64,000 bases of DNA from Falciphora oryzae (lineage: Eukaryota; Ascomycota; Sordariomycetes; Magnaporthales; Magnaporthaceae), in contig JNVV01000070.1 in the NCBI GenBank assembly GCA_000733355.1, positions 108,139-172,138 on the forward strand, given 5' to 3'. The translations under genes and the position numbers were made by a program. This document shows, one piece after another, positions 59,167-64,000 of this stretch (its first letter is position 1; every line of letters starts with the position of its first letter). Below the pieces are notes generated by a model. That model had not been told where the DNA came from. It did not search any database and worked only from the letters and a program-made list of their open reading frames with translations.

Positions 59167-60681
59167 GGCGCAGCGATTGGGAAATGTGTAAGAAGCTGAG
59201 AACCCTCACTTGTTTGGACGGATTGGGGGAGATTTGGATGATGTGCACCTCAGGGTCCAGGGGTGGCGCGGGTGTTTTCGCGTGTAGGTCCATGGGGCGT
59301 TCCGTCCTTGCCAATCGTGCATGCAGCCTTACGAGTTGGGGGAGTCCCTTGCCGGCAGGTGCTGTCGCACGGCGGTACGTCAGCTGAGATGTCCATTTCT
59401 CGCCCCGATGGAGGAGGCCACCAACCATTTACTGGATACAAGGCGCCTCCACCCGGGTCTGTCCTTGCTCGCCCCGATGCCGGCAAAGCTGGTGCGCCGC
59501 ATCCGGAATCCGAGTAGTTGCATAAACCCAAATCCAAATACCCCCGACGATAAACATGACCTACACCGCCCCATTCGGGACCGAGGGCCCGTCGGCCGCC
59601 CGAGGGATGGGGCCGTTGGGCCTCAATACATGTGCACGCAGCGATCGAATCAGGCGCTGTGTTCAGCTTGTTGCGATTAACTTGGCATATTAGTTTGGGG
59701 GCGGCAGCAGGCTATGCCCAGTGCATAAGTGCGTGCAAAACGGCCGATCCACGGTGGTGAGTCTCGGTTGTTCTTAGGTTACGTGGGAGTGCATCTTCCC
59801 GGAGCGCAGTTATTTCGCAATCCATCAATATATGCGTCAATCCCGACAGTTGGCCTCCTGGCCGGATACGTATGCGTTAATTTCACCCTCGGTGAGGCTC
59901 TACCCCCACAAATCCGAGCCCTGCTGCGTGATTTCCTTCACTTCCTGCCCGGAGAGGAAGCCGACGTCCACGGGCGCTAGCCGATTCCTGAAGGCTGCTT
60001 GCCCGTCCCCTGTAGTGCTTTGGTGAGCCAGTCGACCACCAAATATCCCGGCGGGAGGTAACTAACGTGAATCGTCCCTCGTTGGGCCTCGTGGCGTAGC
60101 CAATGGTTGTGAATATCGACGTGGCGTAGTCGGGTCTGCAACGCAGGCGGATAGTCTGCTTGTTATCGCGTAATACTTCGATCCAGGCCTCGTCAAGGCT
60201 AATCCCTAGCTCCTCATGGGCTCCTTCAGGGCCGGGTCCGTCCTGGAATGGCGGGGTGGCCCGCTGAGTGTTAGGGACAACAGACACCCGCGTCTCCACA
60301 AGGAGGATGTGGAGAGAAAAGAAACGCTCTGGAATGGTGGAAGGGCCGTCATCCGCTCCGGGGTGGGGTGGTCGGACCAGGCCGGGGTTGTTCAGTTCCG
60401 GCATAGGCACCCGACCTATATCCAGCGCGGCCAATGGATTCGCCAGGCTTACACCGAGGAGACAACAAAAGCTGGGGCTCGAGCTCTTGTCCGTGGGAAT
60501 CGGTGCAAAGAATAACGTTGTGCCTCTCCGCCCCCTCTGACCGTTGCCAAGGGGGCGCACTATGGCTTTCCTCCAACGCTACCCTCTTTCAGCCAGCGCA
60601 CGCACACAAGGGACTAACCACTGTGGAAGACCCTTCGAATTCCTCATTTGAGTGTGCATTCCCCCGGGACCATCCGCAATC
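59167..60681. other. No intact gene; possible minus-strand relic
   Basis: The 225-codon minus frame (59883-60560) contains some protein-like stretches (LGISLDEAWIEVLRDNKQTI, GYATRPNEGRFTLV), but I cannot assign a family. Related pieces continue in other frames down to about 59830 (VGFLSGQEVKEITQQGSDLW, then an in-frame stop). It may be a decayed gene. Confidence 0.3.
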
Positions 60682-60807
60682 ATGTTGCGCTCCCTGGCAC
60701 TCGCCGCGACGCTCCTGGCATTCGGGGCTATCGCCGTCGAGCACCCCGCCCTCGGGGCAGTCGCCTTTGTGCAGGCCCTGGCATCGCCCGACGATTTCCC
60801 TCTCTAG
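60682..60807 (+). CDS. Candidate small secreted peptide or orphan first exon (41 aa)
   Basis: A 41-codon frame beginning MLRSLALAATLLAFGAIAVE, a clear signal-peptide pattern, ending in SPDDFPL. It has no cysteines and no recognised domain. It could be the start of a secreted protein whose remainder is lost. Confidence 0.22.
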   Translation: MLRSLALAATLLAFGAIAVEHPALGAVAFVQALASPDDFPL

Positions 60808-61258
60808 GTCCGTTAGTCCTGTAGGGCGGGCTAGGTGATATGCAACGACGGCTGCATGGAGAGCGGAGGCGTCAGCCCGCCTCAGACAAGGGCTACAGGG
60901 CACTACGAAACTCGGATTCTGACAGGGTGCCCCTTTGCCCGACTACTGAGGAAGCGAACCAGCCTAAGAAGTCGGGCGTCGCAGACCCTTGATCGTGCAT
61001 TTGTGTGGCCGCTTCGCCTATGGGGGTGATGACCCGAACGCGTGATTATAGATCCCTCTAGGTAGGTACTTGACGGACCTAGCCCTCGCGAAAGCGTGGA
61101 ACCCCCATCCCGCGATAACGGTTCTCGTCATCCTCTAGGCATTCTCACTGGAATCTTCAATCGCCTTGGGCGGCGTATTTGGTCTTTGCGGACCCTCACC
61201 CTCGCATGCTTATAATCATTCAACCGTTACCTATATTTCTACCTGCAACGTTGCAAAG

Positions 61259-63528
61259 ATGTCCGGCCTCGTCCAAATCCCATTCAGCGCATTCAAGCTC
61301 ATCGATTTGGGCCAATCCTTCGGCCTTTCGGCGTACCAGTCCCTGTACAAGGACAATAGCGACCCTATTGGGCTTATTTCAGTGGTACAGGCGCTTGGTC
61401 TGCTGCAGCCTTCCGACCAAGCTATCGACGCTTTCAACAAGAAGTGGAGCAAGCAATCGACACGCTGGAAGATGCGAGAGACGGGCATCGAAGTAGTCAC
61501 TGGGAAATCGTCGACCACGAAAGAGATGGCCAAGACGCGAGACGGGGAAGCCACGCTTCTTGTCCTTGCCTTTCTGATCGACGTCCTCGGTGCGAAGACC
61601 GCATCCGAATTGGTGCGGAAGGTCATCGATGGGACACCCGGGAAGCTCTTACCCATCCGGCCCAGAAGGGAGCAGCTTGTCAATGTGGTCTCCGCCGTTG
61701 AGTCGCAGACCACATGTGTCAGCTGGCAACAGGAGATCGCCAGCGCGCAGCAGTGCGTATGCGAACTGCCTCTCATATGGACGACCGGACAGGCGCACCT
61801 GCCCGCAGCGTCGTTCGAGCTGCCTGTGGAGGCCATGCAGGCTTTCTACCAAGCCCTCTGTATCACGACAAGATTTCCGACAGACTACACCTGCGTGCTC
61901 AAAACGCCGCTAAGCCTCGCCTTGCCGTTCGCACTGGCGCACGCCATCTGCGGCCTCCGTGTCTGTGTTGTCGTGGATGGTAAGGTTGTGCACGGCAACC
62001 CCTCGACGGGGCAGTGGGAGGTGAAAATGGAGAGATATGAGCCAAGATTTGGCACCTCAAAAGGCACCGAGGTCAAGTTGAGACGCAGGCTCGACGACGC
62101 GCAAGAGCTTTTGGCTATCGACGAAATCGGCCCCCTCCGGGCCAACCGGATATCTATCCGCGGCATTGCCAAAGCAGCGACAGTTGGCCAAGGTCTGAGT
62201 GCCCGGGACGCTGAAGAGTTGGCCATCCTCGTCATCGGGTGTGCTACCTCCATCCTCGAAAGGTGCGAAAGGAGCTGGTGGATGAAAGCGGCGATGCGGA
62301 CGCCTCTGAGGTCTCCCTTTCGGATTCGGAAGCATCGGCAGCATCCAATCTGTCGACGAAGGACACCGATCGCATCCACGACAAGACGACACAGGTTCCT
62401 GTTAGGACCCGTGTGACGATCGACGCAATTGCTGGATGGTGGGATTGTTCCCCCGAGACAGACTTGGACATGTTCGAAAAGGGCCGGGCTGCTTTTGACA
62501 GGCAGCCCACGGATGTGTCATGGATGCTGCTGCACTTCCCCCGTGCTATAACCGGCAGCATCGCCGCGTTCAAGGATCTCACCCGTGAGCAGAAGGCAGC
62601 AAAAAGATCGCAGACGAATCACGCTCTCGATCGCCGAGATTACGCACGACTGGCGCACATGCTGACCACTCAGCTTCTCCTCGTCTCCTTCCTTCGATGC
62701 AACAACTCAACGATGGAGGATATACGCGTGCGTTCGACCTGTTCGCCCCAAAGTTCGGGGCTTGGCAGAAGCATCAAGTCCCTAGCAGCCTTGCAACCTC
62801 TTCGCCAGTCAGACATACTCTACAGCTGGTACTTCTGGCTTCACGGAAAACCACCGACGCTGCCGGAGGGTTCATACGGATTGGATGTTGTCACAACTGG
62901 GGGATATTTGGTGTACCGCTGCCTCCTTCTCGATTTGGACCTCAGTCACGAGTCAATCGAAATGGTGGCAATCGAGCCTGGGCACATCTGCTCGGACGAC
63001 CAGCGGCTCACGGAGATCCGCGGGCCCGACAACGGCTATACCGTGGTCGACCAGCCATATTATCGAACAGTGCTGCAAGGGGGAGAGAAGCTGAGGCCCA
63101 AAGATCATACCGGGCCCCTCCACCTCAGATGGGTTGCTGTGGAGGGAGACAACAGCCTGGAATTGGAGATGTCCCTGGAAAGCAAGGACTCTGGACTGCA
63201 GGTGTCCGCGTCGGTATATCAGATTGCAAAATTGAGCTGGGGTCTCCAGTACGGCGACAGGCTGCTCGAGTGCACCCACGAGGAAGAGAGGGTGGGCACA
63301 CTGGTCTCAGGGGAGGAAGTCGAAGTTGTTTCGGCAGGTGCCCAGAAGGTGTCCTCATCTTCGCCGAAACGACTTCTGTTGCTCAGCGCCAACGGCAACG
63401 CCTTGGGCCAGATTGCCTGTTTATTGAGCTCGCCGGAGGGTGTACGAGGCATGTTGCGCAGAGATGCCTGTTTAAGATGCTGTGTCACGGCTTGCCACAA
63501 ACGGGGATTGGATTTCTTAATCGACTGA
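61259..63528 (+). pseudogene. Unrecognised large protein gene split over two frames
   Basis: Frame A starts at ATG 61259 (MSGLVQIPFSAFKLIDLGQS) and is open to 62416. Frame B is open from 62239 to 63528 and carries all plausible sequence after about 62265 (RKVRKELVDESGDADASEVS and a Ser/Asp/Glu-rich linker, then GYLVYRCLLLDLDLSHESIE, VAIEPGHICSDDQRLTEIRG). Frame A beyond that point is Arg-rich noise. Joining them needs a 1-nt shift near 62255-62275; there is no room for an intron. The product would be about 755 aa, with no signal peptide or membrane helix and no domain I recognise. A recent indel or a sequencing error is the simplest reading. Confidence 0.6.
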
Positions 63529-63659
63529 GAGGAATTAGGCATCGGCCATGGTCGCAAGGGAAAGACTTGCACTGCGCGTACGGTGTTAAAGAAAAAAAAG
63601 ACAATAAAACGAACCCTGTTTTAGTGAGACCACATATGATCATACCTTCCTCGTATCCA
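63529..63659. other. 3' flank of the two-frame gene
   Basis: AT-richer sequence with an A-rich stretch near 63590-63605; probably the 3' untranslated region and terminator of the preceding gene. Confidence 0.3.
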
Positions 63660-64000
63660 TCAATTCTTGGCATTGCGCTGTTAGTGCACACTGTCAAATT
63701 GCATACATTTCCTTAACACCCGCCAATCAGCGACCCAACACCAACAACTACGCCCGCTAATGGCGCTGGCGATGGCAATATGCCGTTGCCAACAGCCCCC
63801 CCCTTCGGCCAATAGGGTGACACGCACCCTCCTCGCCGGCCCGGAGGCCCGGAGGAACGCGTCGCTGCCGCCCCGGCCCCCAACGCGCTAGCGCAACCGA
63901 CCACGCCGTCCCCGCTGCGGAACACGCAACCCCCGACAGGGCCCGATCAGGGCCAAGAAGGCACCCACAACGGCAGCACCGGCACAGGTGCCCCTTTTCC
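63660..64000 (+). repeat. Dispersed repeat, copy 2, cut by the window end
   Basis: Same family and orientation as 28299-28620; contains TGTTAGTGCACACTG at 63679-63693. It carries extra bases (about 63750-63800) compared with copy 1. Continuation beyond 64000 is unknown. Confidence 0.75.

Noticed and set aside
62240..62290. Programmed frameshift in the two-frame gene
   Set aside because: No slippery heptamer or obvious downstream structure; a simple indel explains the frames.

Overview
The window looks like nuclear DNA of a filamentous ascomycete, most likely a Sordariomycete. The evidence is GC-rich genes with 50-90 bp introns and GTAAGT-like donors, a HET-domain gene, two fungal-type NLR genes, starch enzymes carrying CBM20 domains, and a retroelement whose two LTRs differ only by transitions, as expected from RIP (repeat-induced point mutation).

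Layout: 1-7000 holds mostly relics. 7009-10439 is a five-exon patatin/NB-ARC/TPR NLR. 10440-17100 is an AT-rich block with a 434-bp foldback element and a decayed Copia element (11472-17083) that keeps both LTRs and its 5-bp target duplication. 17.5-25 kb contains a sequence gap inside a dispersed repeat, two tentative membrane-protein genes and a membrane-protein relic. 25184-27197 is a five-exon cytochrome P450. 30683-35052 is a PNP/NACHT/ankyrin NLR, followed by an ankyrin fragment and a HET-domain gene with a C-terminal frameshift. 41.3-47.8 kb holds a solo LTR and a divergent starch pair: an intronless bacterial-type GH13 alpha-amylase and a six-exon GH15 glucoamylase, both with CBM20. 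47.9-55.1 kb holds a nicotinamide riboside kinase fragment, an intact multi-pass membrane protein gene, and an M28 peptidase pseudogene split by a complete Fot1/pogo transposon. 55.1-64 kb is relic-rich: a Myb/SANT-like fragment, an ankyrin fragment, a frameshifted DUF6594 gene, an unrecognised gene split over two frames, and the edge of a repeat seen also at 28.3 kb.

Functionally the window is an accessory island. The two NLRs and the HET protein belong to families linked in fungi to nonself recognition and regulated cell death; both NLRs have sensor repeats that are nearly identical at DNA level, which suggests recent amplification. The amylase and glucoamylase would together turn starch into glucose outside the cell. 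Much of the rest shows gene decay and transposition, so the most informative features are insertion boundaries, nonsense positions and repeat identities. Apart from the NLRs, the starch pair, the P450, the transposase and the 49-51 kb membrane protein, gene calls are tentative. Splice sites were chosen by eye from reading frame and consensus.
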